Positions 54,701-63,475 are shown, counted from the first letter of the stretch. The stretch: 64,000 bases of DNA from Palsa-892 sp963751615 (GCA_963751615.1 CAVVVG010000006.1:558001-622000), one strand, 5' to 3'. Notes: a model not told the origin generated them from the letters alone. Numbers and translations: made by a program.

Positions 54701-57700
54701 CGGCACCGGCTCGCTCACCCAGGCCGGTACCGGAACTACGACTCTCACCGGCGCCAATACCTACACCGGCGGCACGACGATCAGTGCCGGGACGTTGCAG
54801 ATCGGCAATGGCGGTGCCACCGGTAGTGTCGCCGGCAACATCGTCGACAACGCGGCGCTGGTATTCAACCGCAATAATGCGCTGACTTATGCCGGTGTGA
54901 TCAGCGGCACCGGCGCACTCACCAAGGCCGGTACCGGAACTACGATTCTCACCGGCGCCAATACCTACACCGGCGGCACGACGATCAGTGCCGGGACGCT
55001 CGCAGGCGGTGCCACAAACGCCTTCAGCCCAAATAGCGCGTTCACTGTCGCGTCCGGAGCGTTTCTCGACCTCGGCGGCTTCAATCAGACAATCGGTTCA
55101 CTTGCAGGAGCCGGCGCCGTCACCAACAGCGGCATTGTAAGTCCAGCGATGCTGACCGCAGGACGCAACGGAACCAGTACCGTATTCAGCGGCGTCATAC
55201 AGAACGGGGCCAGCACAGCTGCATTGACGAAGGAAGGCACAGGCACACTGACGCTGTCAGGCGCCAATACCTACACCGGCGGCACGACGATCAGCGCCGG
55301 AACGCTGCAGATCGGCAATGGCGGTGCCACCGGTAGCGTCGCCGGCAACATCGTCGACAACGCGGCGCTGGTATTCAACCGCAATAATGCGCTGACTTAT
55401 GCTGGTGTGATCAGCGGCACCGGCGCACTCACCAAGGCCGGTACCGGAACTACGACTCTCACCGGCGCCAATACCTACACCGGCGGCACAACAATCAGCG
55501 CCGGAACGCTGCAGATCGGCAATGGCGGTGCCACCGGTAGCATTGTCGGCAACATCGTCGACAACGCGACGTTGGCATTTAATCTCAGCAGTGCGCTGAC
55601 CTATGGCGGTGTGATCAGCGGCACCGGCGCACTCACCAAGGCCGGTACCGGAACTACGATTCTCACCGGCGACAATACCTACACCGGTAACACGACGATC
55701 AGTGCCGGAACGTTGCAGATCGGCAATGGCGGCGTCACCGGTAGCGTCGCCGGCAACATCATCGACAACGCGGCGCTGGTGTTCAACCGCAGCGACACCC
55801 TGACCTATGGCGGCGTCGTCAGCGGCACCGGCGCACTCACCCAGGCCGGTACCGGAACTACGATTCTCACCGGCGCCAATACCTACACCGGCGGCACAAC
55901 AATCAGCGCCGGAACGCTGCAGATCGGCAATGGCGGTGCCACCGGTAGTGTCGCTGGCAACATCGTCGACAACGCGGCGCTGGTATTCAACCGCAATAAT
56001 GCGCTGACTTATGGCGGTGTGATCAGCGGCACCGGCTCGCTCACCCAGGCCGGTACCGGAACTACGACTCTCACCGGCGCCAATACCTACACCGGCGGCA
56101 CGACGATCGGCGCCGGGAAGCTTTTGGTAACTGGCGATATTTCGTCGTCGAGCGGCGTAGCAGTGAACCCAGGAGCAACACTTAGTGGTACCGGTACGGT
56201 ATCTGCCACCACCATAAATGGCGGAGGCACTTTTGCGCCCGGTTCAGGTACGCCCGGCAGCGGAATGACTGTCTCGGGCGGCTTAATGCTCCAGCCCGGT
56301 GCGATCTATTCGGTACAGTTCGACACAGCAACAAGCTCGATCGCCAACGTGAGTGGAGCAGCAACGCTCACGGGAGCGACCGTGCAAGCGGCAGGAGCTG
56401 CAGGCAGCTACACTGCGGGAACGGCATATTCGATCCTCCATGCCGTGGGCGGACTTGGGGGCACGACATTTTCAAGCCTATCGACGACCGGGAGTTTCGG
56501 TCCGCTTCAAACGACTCTCACCTATGGTCTCAATGACGTTTTTCTCTTGTTGTGGCAAAACTTAGTCTCGCAACTCCCATCCGGCGCGACCATCAATCAA
56601 GTCAATGTTGCTGCCGGTATCGATAACGCAATCAATTCTGGTTCAAATCCGAACGCACAGTTCTTGACGTTGCTCGGCCTCACCGGCAATGCGCTGACCA
56701 ATGCACTAGATCAAGTTTCGGGCCAGCCGGCGACGGGGGCGGCACAGGCGGGAACGCAGGCGATGAATGCGTTCCTTGGTCTCACACTCAATCCGTTCGC
56801 CGACAATCGCGGCAATTGCAGTGGCAGCAGTTTCGGTCCGGCCAAAGGGTCTATGTCAAACTATACGCCCATTGCTCAATCTCACCTACCGGAAGGCGCA
56901 ACGGCAGCGATTGCTTCACTCGATCCGAATCGTGCGTGTGGAAGCAACTATTCCATTTGGGGCTCGGCCTACGGTGGTGCCACCACCATCAACGGCAATG
57001 CCACCATCGGATCGCAATGGGCTAATTCGCACACATACGGCTTCGCGACTGGCATGGATTATCGCGTAGCAAACGAGGTGATGATCGGTGTTGCACTTGC
57101 GGGCGGCGGCACATCGTGGGGATTGGGCGGCGGTCTAGGCAGCGGAAGCGCCGATATGTTTCAGGCCGGTTTTTACGGTTCGAAGAACTGGGGCTCGGCT
57201 TATCTTTCCGCTGCGCTCGCCTACGCCGCAAATTGGGCATCAACCAACCGTACCATCACCATTGCCGGCACCGATATTTTGACCGCTAATTTTAACGCCC
57301 ATTCCTTTGGCGGGCGGATCGAGAGCGGCAATCGCATTGCGCTGATGGACTACGGCCTGACACCGTATGCGGCGCTGCAAGTGCAGAGCTTCTTGACGCC
57401 CGCCTATGGCGAACAAGCGAAAGCCGGCAGCAATGCTTTCGCCCTTTCCTACGCTTCGCAATCGACGACTACGACGCGCACCGAACTTGGTGCATGGGTG
57501 GACAAAAGCTTTATCGCCAGCCGTGACGCGATCTTGCTTCTACGTGGCCGTCTTGCTTGGACGCATGATTTCAACAACGACCGCAACATCAGTGCTGCGT
57601 TCCAGTCGCTGCCGGGATCGAACTTCACCGTCGGAGGCGCAAAACCCGCGCCCGATAGCGCACTTGTCTCCGCGGCTGCTGAGTGGCGCTTGAGAAATGG

Positions 57701-57788
57701 CTGGTCGTTCCTCGGCAAATTTGATGGCGAATTTTCTAGCACGACGCGGCTTTTTGCTGGGACCGGCACGTTGCGTTACCCATGGTGA
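51795..57788 (+). CDS. Giant autotransporter with long PATR repeat passenger
   Basis: 1997 residues. An N-terminal signal segment (RRFLLGTITIALGLAGVV) ends near SSNA. The passenger begins SLQWDANG, typical of autotransporter-associated beta-strand repeats. From 52263 to about 56110 it holds 18-19 repeats of 68 residues (GTGTTxLTGANTYTGGTTIS). Then come a non-repetitive linker with DKxxxQ-type helices and a C-terminal beta-barrel (about 56946-57788) ending GTGTLRYPW, a Trp-terminal barrel. Type V secretion of a beta-helix adhesin is the likely role. ATG 51795 has AGGGG 8 bases upstream; a TTG at 51651 is in frame but implausible. A hairpin lies over codons 3-10. Confidence 0.9.
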   Translation: MILRRREPPYSSCCASLPAACCFVFTNAARRFLLGTITIALGLAGVVSSNAASLQWDANGAAAGTGGTGTWNTTTALWFNGISFQIWNNATLDDAVFGGTAGTVTLGVPITAHNLDFNTSGYIVTGSTLTLGGVSPTIGVVSAGTATLGSIIAGAAGLTQAGPGTLILTGANTYTGGTTISAGTLQIGNGGATGSVVGNIVDNAALVFNRNNALTYGGVISGTGSLTQAGTGTTTLTGANTYTGGTTISAGTLQIGNGGATGSIVGNIVDNATLAFNLSSALTYGGVISGTGALTKAGTGTTILTGDNTYTGNTTISAGTLQIGNGGVTGSVAGNIIDNAALVFNRSDTLTYGGVVSGTGALTQAGTGTTILTGANTYTGGTTISAGTLQIGNGGATGSVAGNIVDNAALVFNRNNALTYAGVISGTGSLTQAGTGTTTLTGANTYTGGTTISAGTLQIGNGGATGSVAGDIVDNAALVFNRNNALTYGGVISGTGALTKAGTGTTILTGANTYTGGTTISAGTLQIGNGGATGSIVGNIVDNATLAFNLSSALTYGGVISGTGALTKAGTGTTILTGDNTYTGNTTISAGTLQIGNGGATGSVAGNIIDNAALVFNRSDTLTYGGVVSGTGALTQAGTGTTILTGANTYTGGTTISAGTLQIGNGGATGSVAGNIVDNAALVFNRNNALTYAGVISGTGSLTQAGTGTTILTGANTYTGGTTISAGTLQIGNGGATGSIVGNIVDNATLAFNLSSALTYGGVISGTGALTKAGTGTTILTGANTYTGGTTISAGTLQIGNGGATGSIVGNIIDNATLAFNLSSALTYGGVISGTGALTQAGTATLTLTGNNTYTGNTTISAGTLQIGNGGVTGSVAGNIIDNAALVFNRSDTLTYGGVVSGTGSLTQAGTGTTILTGANTYTGGTTISAGTLQIGNGGATGSVAGNIVDNAALVFNRNNALTYAGVISGTGSLTQAGTGTTTLTGANTYTGGTTISAGTLQIGNGGATGSVAGNIVDNAALVFNRNNALTYAGVISGTGALTKAGTGTTILTGANTYTGGTTISAGTLAGGATNAFSPNSAFTVASGAFLDLGGFNQTIGSLAGAGAVTNSGIVSPAMLTAGRNGTSTVFSGVIQNGASTAALTKEGTGTLTLSGANTYTGGTTISAGTLQIGNGGATGSVAGNIVDNAALVFNRNNALTYAGVISGTGALTKAGTGTTTLTGANTYTGGTTISAGTLQIGNGGATGSIVGNIVDNATLAFNLSSALTYGGVISGTGALTKAGTGTTILTGDNTYTGNTTISAGTLQIGNGGVTGSVAGNIIDNAALVFNRSDTLTYGGVVSGTGALTQAGTGTTILTGANTYTGGTTISAGTLQIGNGGATGSVAGNIVDNAALVFNRNNALTYGGVISGTGSLTQAGTGTTTLTGANTYTGGTTIGAGKLLVTGDISSSSGVAVNPGATLSGTGTVSATTINGGGTFAPGSGTPGSGMTVSGGLMLQPGAIYSVQFDTATSSIANVSGAATLTGATVQAAGAAGSYTAGTAYSILHAVGGLGGTTFSSLSTTGSFGPLQTTLTYGLNDVFLLLWQNLVSQLPSGATINQVNVAAGIDNAINSGSNPNAQFLTLLGLTGNALTNALDQVSGQPATGAAQAGTQAMNAFLGLTLNPFADNRGNCSGSSFGPAKGSMSNYTPIAQSHLPEGATAAIASLDPNRACGSNYSIWGSAYGGATTINGNATIGSQWANSHTYGFATGMDYRVANEVMIGVALAGGGTSWGLGGGLGSGSADMFQAGFYGSKNWGSAYLSAALAYAANWASTNRTITIAGTDILTANFNAHSFGGRIESGNRIALMDYGLTPYAALQVQSFLTPAYGEQAKAGSNAFALSYASQSTTTTRTELGAWVDKSFIASRDAILLLRGRLAWTHDFNNDRNISAAFQSLPGSNFTVGGAKPAPDSALVSAAAEWRLRNGWSFLGKFDGEFSSTTRLFAGTGTLRYPW
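51802..51823 (+). promoter_or_regulatory. Perfect 9-bp hairpin over the first autotransporter codons
   Basis: TACGGAGGC, loop GAGA, GCCTCCGTA. It lies 5 bases after the assumed ATG and hides a GGAGG. A role in slowing early translation, or a mobile palindrome, are both possible. Confidence 0.4.
52263..56110 (+). repeat. In-frame 204-bp tandem repeats with an 816-bp higher-order pattern
   Basis: Unit starts are spaced exactly 204 bp: 52263, 52467, 52671 and so on to 54915; then 55221, 55425, 55629, 55833 and a partial unit at 56037. By the strand FNRNNAL, FNLSSAL or FNRSDTL units fall in classes N, L and S. The order is N-L-S-N-N-L-S-N-L-L-S-N-N, an interrupted unit, then N-L-S-N. The L-S-N trio recurs every four units, so DNA near 52849, 53665 and 54481 (816 bp apart) is almost identical. 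The break at about 54999-55220 is a different beta-helix sequence. Confidence 0.93.
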
Positions 57789-58139
57789 TTGCTTGTCGTC
57801 CGCTTTGGGTTTGAATCAGAAATTGCTCCACTTTGCAGACGACTGCCATAGAGTATTCAAGCGCGCGTTGAAGGGCGTCTATATTTTCCGCAACGAGAAA
57901 CACCTGCAAAAAGATACTTCAACAAATCTTCATTCCGCTACACATACTGCCACGTTCGCGATGGGTAACGGACGGCTCTTACTGTCGTGGACATTGCTGG
58001 CAAACGCCAATCTCGCGTAGACCCAAGATCATCCTGCAAACACGCACTATTTGGTTAAAATGGGAGGTTTGCTAGTCTCAACTGCGGCCGCGACCCGTTC
58101 GAAAATGTCGCGATTTGACCAACGATAATAAGGGTTGTG
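57789..58139. other. Intergenic region after the autotransporter
   Basis: About 350 bases. One 107-codon open frame overlaps the autotransporter end but looks random. No clear terminator or repeat was found. Confidence 0.45.
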
Positions 58140-59108
58140 ATGCTGGGGGGATATTCGCGTCTCGGGCCATTTTTCGGCCCAGCTATTATTTTAGCGTTCA
58201 CGCTCTGCGGTCCCGGGCGCACGCAAACGAGCGACAATCCCTCCGAGGTGGAGCAGAAAATCCAGGAGCTCGGGCGTTCGCTAAGTCCCGCAATTCTTGC
58301 GGCAACTGGCACCCTCTATGCTCAGCTCCAGGAACGATCGCCTCATTCAGACGTGCATGTTCATCGCGATCTGAAATATGGACCTGATGAGCGTAACCGG
58401 TTGGATGTATTCGCACCCGAACCTCTGCCCATAGAGGCGCGTCCAGTACTGATTTTTGTACATGGCGGAGCGCTTGTCGGAGGCGATAAAATTAAACCCG
58501 GAAGCCCATTCTACGATAATATCGGTATATGGGCTGCGCGGCATAATCTGATCGGTATCAACATCACCTATCGACTCGCGCCGCAAAATTCATGGCCGGC
58601 CGCGATCGAGGATATTGCCGCCGCCATTCGATGGGCCCTACAAAACGCTGCCCCCTATGGCGGAGATCCGGACAAAATTTTCCTGATGGGCCACTCTGCG
58701 GGCGCATCGCATGTTGCCGGTTATATATCCCATTCCAACCTACAATTGCCGGGAGGTGCCGCAATTGCAGGTGCAATTCTTCTTTCTGGCTTGTACGATC
58801 TCACCACAGCGCAAATTGGCCCCGATGAAAAGGCTTACTTTGGCGAAGAGTCCTCGCTTTATGCCGATCGCTCTTCGATTGACGGCCTTGTCGAAACGAG
58901 CGTGCCCCTGCTCGTCGTTATCAGCAGTCTTGATTTGATTGATATGGAAAGACAAGGCAACGAGCTTTACAAAAAAGCATGCGCAGCTAAACATTGCCCA
59001 CGCTTCATCGTATTGCCAAAACACAATCACTTATCGGAAGTCTATTCGATCAACACCAAGGATGAGCATCTGACGAATGCTATCGTCAGCTTCATCAAAG
59101 GAAACTGA
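58140..59108 (+). CDS. Exported alpha/beta hydrolase (HSL-like carboxylesterase)
   Basis: 322 residues. An N-terminal hydrophobic signal (FFGPAIILAFTL) precedes the mature domain. Family motifs: oxyanion-hole HGG in VHGGALVGGDK, nucleophile Ser in MGHSAGASHVAG, Asp in ISSLDLIDME, and His in PKHNHLSE. It probably cleaves short acyl esters in the periplasm; a Cys near residue 21 might make it a lipoprotein, but the lipobox is poor. A GTG one codon upstream is also possible. Confidence 0.85.
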   Translation: MLGGYSRLGPFFGPAIILAFTLCGPGRTQTSDNPSEVEQKIQELGRSLSPAILAATGTLYAQLQERSPHSDVHVHRDLKYGPDERNRLDVFAPEPLPIEARPVLIFVHGGALVGGDKIKPGSPFYDNIGIWAARHNLIGINITYRLAPQNSWPAAIEDIAAAIRWALQNAAPYGGDPDKIFLMGHSAGASHVAGYISHSNLQLPGGAAIAGAILLSGLYDLTTAQIGPDEKAYFGEESSLYADRSSIDGLVETSVPLLVVISSLDLIDMERQGNELYKKACAAKHCPRFIVLPKHNHLSEVYSINTKDEHLTNAIVSFIKGN

Positions 59109-59120
59109 ACTAGACTGTAT

Positions 59121-59663
59121 TTATATAAGGCCTGCGACGCCCATTAGGACCGCCACTGCAAAAGCCCATAAAGGATTTACCCGCGTGAAGTAGGCTATCG
59201 CCGCCGTCGCTCCGGTAATGACGTAAGCAAGAATGTCGTGGTCCGAAGCGCGAACGAGCAAATACGCGCTCGCGGCAATTAACCCCATCGTTATCGGCAC
59301 AAGACCGGCTTGAATGGCAATCTGCCATGGCGCGTTCTTGAATTTCTCCCAGGTTAACGCGACACCATAAGTCAGAACGCAAGTCGGCATACAAAGCGCG
59401 AGCGTCGCGAGAAGTGCTCCGAAAAATCCGCCGAGGTGCCAGCCGATCAGCGTGATCACCAGCATGTTCGGCCCGGGAGCCGCACTCGCGATTGCGAACA
59501 GATCCGCGAATTGCTTGTCGGTTAGCCAATGATGATTGTCGACAACCTGCCGATACAGTTCCGGCAAGACGGCGTTAACGCCACCGACGGCGATTAAGGA
59601 GACAATTAATGCCTGCAGTGCGAAAGCAGTGATCGGACTGTCGTCCTTCAACTGCGCCTCCAC
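59121..59663 (-). CDS. Short-chain chromate transporter, second half (ChrA)
   Basis: 180 residues from GTG 59663, overlapping the end of the first half gene by 16 bases. It matches the C-terminal half of ChrA: LIAVGGVNAVLPELYRQVVD and FAIASAAPGPNMLVITLIGW, with about five membrane helices. Short-chain ChrA proteins act as pairs from tandem genes; together they expel chromate or related oxyanions. The overlap is natural, not a frameshift. Confidence 0.85.
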   Translation of the reverse strand: MEAQLKDDSPITAFALQALIVSLIAVGGVNAVLPELYRQVVDNHHWLTDKQFADLFAIASAAPGPNMLVITLIGWHLGGFFGALLATLALCMPTCVLTYGVALTWEKFKNAPWQIAIQAGLVPITMGLIAASAYLLVRASDHDILAYVITGATAAIAYFTRVNPLWAFAVAVLMGVAGLI

Positions 59664-60220
59664 CAGAAAACCGCAATACTCAGCGGACCCAAAATGACTA
59701 ACACGGCCCACAGAGGGAAGCGCAAGAATCCAACGGAAATGAACGCGACAAAAGCAAAAGCAAGCGCGGGTACATGCCTTACGCGAAACATCGGGGTAGC
59801 GAGTTTTGCGACCGTAGCAATGATCAGACCGGACGCCGCCGCCGCAAGACCAGACAGCGGCCCGCGCAACCAAGAGGCATCGCCATAACGGGAATAGAGC
59901 GCCCCGCAAATCATCATGAGAATAACGGGCGCCCCCACCAATCCGATGCAAGCGACGATCGCGCCCAATGGTCCCCGAAAGCGCGCGCCGACAACGATGG
60001 AAAGATTGATAATGTTCGGTCCCGGCAGAAATTGCGAAAGAGCAAGATCTTCCGCAAATTTTTCCTCTGAAAGCCAGGCGCGCTTTTCGACCAACATGCG
60101 GCGCGCCCAAGGTAACACGCCACCGAAACCTGTCATCGCTATCCCAAGAAAGGCAAAAAACAATTCCGATAATCCGGGCTTGTGTACTTCAGAGTGATTA
60201 AGTGTCGTCGATTCGGCCAT
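59648..60220 (-). CDS. Short-chain chromate transporter, first half (ChrA)
   Basis: 190 residues. The ChrA N-terminal half block FLGIAMTGFGGVLPWARR and the conserved LALSQFLPGPNIINLSIVVG are present with about five helices. It pairs with the downstream half gene at 59121. Function as chromate efflux is inferred from family; regulators are absent. Confidence 0.87.
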   Translation of the reverse strand: MAESTTLNHSEVHKPGLSELFFAFLGIAMTGFGGVLPWARRMLVEKRAWLSEEKFAEDLALSQFLPGPNIINLSIVVGARFRGPLGAIVACIGLVGAPVILMMICGALYSRYGDASWLRGPLSGLAAAASGLIIATVAKLATPMFRVRHVPALAFAFVAFISVGFLRFPLWAVLVILGPLSIAVFWWRRS

Positions 60221-60383
60221 GCGACACGATCATAGTGGGAGCATCGCAAGGTTCCAAACGGACAAGTCGGCGCAGATTTCTCCATCCTTTCTTACGCACA
60301 CAGCGTTAGAGCTAGTCCGCCTGCTGCACGTTTTTAATTAATGGAAGTGCGTTTACGGGGCAGCCAAGTCTAGGAGGATCAAA

Positions 60384-60593
60384 ATGAAACGAGAATCATT
60401 GGCAATCACCGCTGCCTTGGCACTGTACACCGGCACGAACGCTAATCCGTGCAGCATTCTGTAAGCAGCAAAATGCACGGTTGGCGCTCAACAGCTTCCG
60501 GAATATCGCGACTATAATCATATTCTTGTCGGCGATGAGATCGTTGTCATCGATCCGCGCGTGCCGGAGATTAAGGCTATTCTGCCCGCCTAA
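60384..60593 (+). pseudogene. DUF1236-like exported protein, cut by an in-frame TAA
   Basis: ATG 60384 follows a strong AGGAGG. A signal peptide (MKRESLAITAALALYTG) runs to codon 26, then TAA at 60462-60464. The same frame continues without further stops and reads LPEYRDYNHILVGDEIVVID and PRVPEIKAILPA to TAA 60591-60593, which resembles the C-terminal end of DUF1236 proteins. So a 69-codon gene bears a single nonsense codon. The homology of the tail is moderate. Confidence 0.55.
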
Positions 60594-60649
60594 TCACCAG
60601 ATTGATCGAGATAAAGGGCGCCTTGCCAACGAACCTTTATTTTAACTCG

Positions 60650-61981
60650 CTATTTGCGCTCTGCGCGCAACTTCGCCCAATATTCGAGCCGCTTCTTGAT
60701 CTCCCGTTCGAACCCGCGCTCTACGGGTTCATAGAAGGTCTGACGGCCTAACGCTTCAGGGAAGTAATCCTGTCCAGAAAACGCATCCGGCGCATCGTGA
60801 TCGTAATCGTAACCGGAGCCGTAGCCTTCCCCCTGCATAAGTTTGGTGGGCGCATTGAGAATATGCTTCGGTGGAACGAGAGAGCCCGCCTCTTTCGCAA
60901 CACGTTTAGCCTTGCCATAGGCAACATATGACGCGTTCGACTTTGGCGCGGTCGCAACATAGATAACCGCCTGCGCGAGCGCGAGCTCACCCTCGGGGCT
61001 GCCGAGAAAGTCGTACGCATCTTTCGCGGCGTTTGCCACGACAAGCGCTTGCGGATCGGCGAGTCCAATATCTTCGATCGCCATTCGCACCACACGACGC
61101 GCAATGTAAAGCGGGTTCTCGCCTGCATCCAGCATGCGCGCGAGATAATAGAGCGATGCATCGGGATCCGAGCCGCGCACCGATTTATGCAGAGCGGAAA
61201 TGAGATTGTAATGACCGTCCTGGGATTTGTCGTAAATTGGTGCACGGCGCTGCACAATCTCAACGAGCGCCGCCGGATCCAACACCTCTCCAACTCTTGT
61301 CGCCCGCCAAACTTCCTCCGCCAACGTTAGTGCCGCACGTCCATCACCATCGGCCATGCGGATCAGCGTAGCGCGGGCATCCGAATCGAGCGGAAGCTTT
61401 TTGCTTTCCATGGCCTCCGCACGGGTAAGAATTTGCCCAAGAGCTTCTTCATCCAGTGGCTTAAAAACAAGCACACGCGCACGTGAGAGCAATGCCGCAT
61501 TAAGCTCAAAGGAAGGATTTTGAGTGGTCGCGCCCACGAGCGTGACCGTGCCGTCTTCCATGACGGGTAAAAAGCTGTCCTGTTGCGCACGATTAAAGCG
61601 ATGAATTTCATCGACGAACAGAAGCGTGCCCTGCCCCGTCTCGCGCCTGACGCGCGCTTCGTCGAAAACTTTCTTCAGATCCGCCACACCAGAAAAGACG
61701 GCAGAGATTTGCTGAAAATCCAGTGACGTTTCGTCGGCAAGCAATCGTGCGAGTGTTGTTTTGCCAGTCCCAGGCGGTCCCCAAAAAATCAGCGAACCGA
61801 GTGAGCCCGATCGTAGCATGCGTGTAAGCGCACCGTCGGGGCCAATAAGGGCATCCTGTCCCACGATCTCGGCGATTTTGCGCGGCCGAAGCTTATCGGC
61901 GAGCGGGCGAGGTGCTGCGCGATCTAGACCCGCGGCCGAAAACAGGCTCGCACCCGACTTCGACTTTGTGCGCGGGCTCAT
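60650..61981 (-). CDS. rarA: Replication-associated recombination protein A (RarA/MgsA)
   Basis: 443-residue AAA+ ATPase: Walker A in WGPPGTGKTTLA, Walker B LLFVDEIHRFN, sensor motif GATTQNPSFELN, then the tetramerisation domain with SVRGSDPDASLYYLARML. It acts at stalled forks and gaps. The ATG at 61981 overlaps the TGA of degP, so both are coupled. The frame extends upstream to 62035 inside degP. Confidence 0.93.
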   Translation of the reverse strand: MSPRTKSKSGASLFSAAGLDRAAPRPLADKLRPRKIAEIVGQDALIGPDGALTRMLRSGSLGSLIFWGPPGTGKTTLARLLADETSLDFQQISAVFSGVADLKKVFDEARVRRETGQGTLLFVDEIHRFNRAQQDSFLPVMEDGTVTLVGATTQNPSFELNAALLSRARVLVFKPLDEEALGQILTRAEAMESKKLPLDSDARATLIRMADGDGRAALTLAEEVWRATRVGEVLDPAALVEIVQRRAPIYDKSQDGHYNLISALHKSVRGSDPDASLYYLARMLDAGENPLYIARRVVRMAIEDIGLADPQALVVANAAKDAYDFLGSPEGELALAQAVIYVATAPKSNASYVAYGKAKRVAKEAGSLVPPKHILNAPTKLMQGEGYGSGYDYDHDAPDAFSGQDYFPEALGRQTFYEPVERGFEREIKKRLEYWAKLRAERK

Positions 61982-63414
61982 CCGTTCAATACCACTGAAA
62001 GCTGCTGCCCGTTCCGCTGCAGCATAATGCGCCAAGTGCGAGTTTGGGCTTTCACGACGCGCTCGAGATCGCGGCTTTTTGTGATCATTTCCCCGTTCAC
62101 GGAGAGAATAATGTCGCCACGTTGAAAGCCGACGTTCTGCGCGAGAGAGCCCTTAGCAAAATCGATGATCACGACACCTGTGGAAGTAGCGTCGAGTCGT
62201 AACTCTTCTGCAAGCGCGGGTGAAAGATTCGCGACCTTGGCGCCCGCAAATGGGGAGCGCGTCTCGATGGTTACTTCTTCGCGCGGTGTTTCGGGCGCAC
62301 TGACCAATTTTACCTGCGCCGAGATGGATTGTCCTTGGCGTTCAACAGAAAGGTTTGTTGTGCCGCCCAGCAATTTTGTGGCAAAGCGATAATCGAACGC
62401 GTTCTGATCTTCCACGGGTTGGCCGTCGATCGAGACGATAACGTCGCCGGTTTTGATCCCTGCCTGCGCTGCAGGGCTATTCAAAATCACGCTCGCAACA
62501 AGCGCCCCGGCCGGCCGCTTCAAGCCCATGCTTTCGGCTATTTCCGGCGTAACCGATTGCAGTTTCGCGCCGAACCACGGGCGCTTCACTGCCTTGCCGC
62601 CGCTGCGTGCGGAGTTGAGCACGACGCGAACCATATTCACCGGAATCGCAAAACCGATTCCGATAGAGCCACCGCTTCCAGAATAAATCGCGGTATTTAT
62701 ACCGATCAGTCGGCCAGCCATGTCGATCAGCGCGCCGCCAGAGTTTCCCATGTTGATCGCGGCGTCAGTTTGAATAAAAAACGAATAATCTGAGATACCG
62801 GTTTGCGTCCGCGCGAGCGCGGAAACGATGCCCTGTGTCACGGTTTGGCCGACGCCAAACGGATCGCCGATTGCAAGCACAAGATCACCGACCTCGATCG
62901 CATCGGAATCGCCGAATTCAATCGCGGAAAAACGTTCGCGTCCATCCTTGACCTGCAACACCGCAAGATCGCTGCGCTGATCGCGCAACAGAACCTCAGC
63001 CTCGAACTCGCGCCTGTCGCCAAGCGCGACCTTGATCTGGTCAGCACCCTCGATCACGTGATGGTTGGTGACGATGACGCCGGAAGGATCAACGATCACA
63101 CCCGAACCGAGCGAACGTTGGATCCGCTCACCGGGCTGGCCCATGCCCGGGAACCCACCGAAAAACTGACGAAAAAAAGGATCGTCGAATAGCGGATTCC
63201 TGGCACCCTGTACCTTGCGCTGGGCATAGACGTTCACGACCGCCGGCGCAGCTCGCTTCACAACAGGTGCAAAGGAAAGCGAGATTTCCGGTCGCGATTG
63301 CGGTGCACGTGGCATCGGTGGTGCGACCGGTTGCGGCATCGACTGCGCCAGCACCGGCGAGGCGGAAAGGACCGTAGTGAGTGCAAACAGGGCAAGACGG
63401 ACGAAAAAGGTCAT
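61978..63414 (-). CDS. degP: Do-family periplasmic serine protease (DegP/HtrA)
   Basis: 478 residues. The signal peptide ends near SPVLAQ. Protease triad: His in VIVTNHHVIEGA, Asp in RSDLAVLQV, Ser in INMGNSGGALID; two PDZ domains follow (PAGALVASVILNSPAAQAGIK and TSTGVVIIDFAKGSLAQNVGFQ). It degrades or refolds damaged envelope proteins. ATG 63414 gives a normal signal peptide; an in-frame start at 63525 precedes it by 37 residues and is unlikely. Confidence 0.93.
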   Translation of the reverse strand: MTFFVRLALFALTTVLSASPVLAQSMPQPVAPPMPRAPQSRPEISLSFAPVVKRAAPAVVNVYAQRKVQGARNPLFDDPFFRQFFGGFPGMGQPGERIQRSLGSGVIVDPSGVIVTNHHVIEGADQIKVALGDRREFEAEVLLRDQRSDLAVLQVKDGRERFSAIEFGDSDAIEVGDLVLAIGDPFGVGQTVTQGIVSALARTQTGISDYSFFIQTDAAINMGNSGGALIDMAGRLIGINTAIYSGSGGSIGIGFAIPVNMVRVVLNSARSGGKAVKRPWFGAKLQSVTPEIAESMGLKRPAGALVASVILNSPAAQAGIKTGDVIVSIDGQPVEDQNAFDYRFATKLLGGTTNLSVERQGQSISAQVKLVSAPETPREEVTIETRSPFAGAKVANLSPALAEELRLDATSTGVVIIDFAKGSLAQNVGFQRGDIILSVNGEMITKSRDLERVVKAQTRTWRIMLQRNGQQLSVVLNG

Positions 63415-63475
63415 GGCGGAGATATAAATACGCCTATCCGGCAACGAAAGGGTGCAGAAAATTCCTATGAAAGCA

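Noticed and set aside
52849..56007. Four near-identical 66-codon plus-strand frames (52849, 53665, 54481, 55807)
   Set aside because: They are out-of-frame shadows of the autotransporter repeats; useful only as proof of the 816-bp spacing.
52263..56110. CRISPR array or satellite DNA
   Set aside because: The repeats are 204 bp, contiguous without spacers and keep one reading frame, so they are protein repeats.
57697..58020. 107-codon plus-strand frame after the autotransporter
   Set aside because: It starts inside the barrel-coding region and its residues look random.
59121..60220. Frameshift splitting a full-length chrA
   Set aside because: Each half has its own start and stop and matches the known paired short-chain ChrA arrangement with a 16-base overlap.
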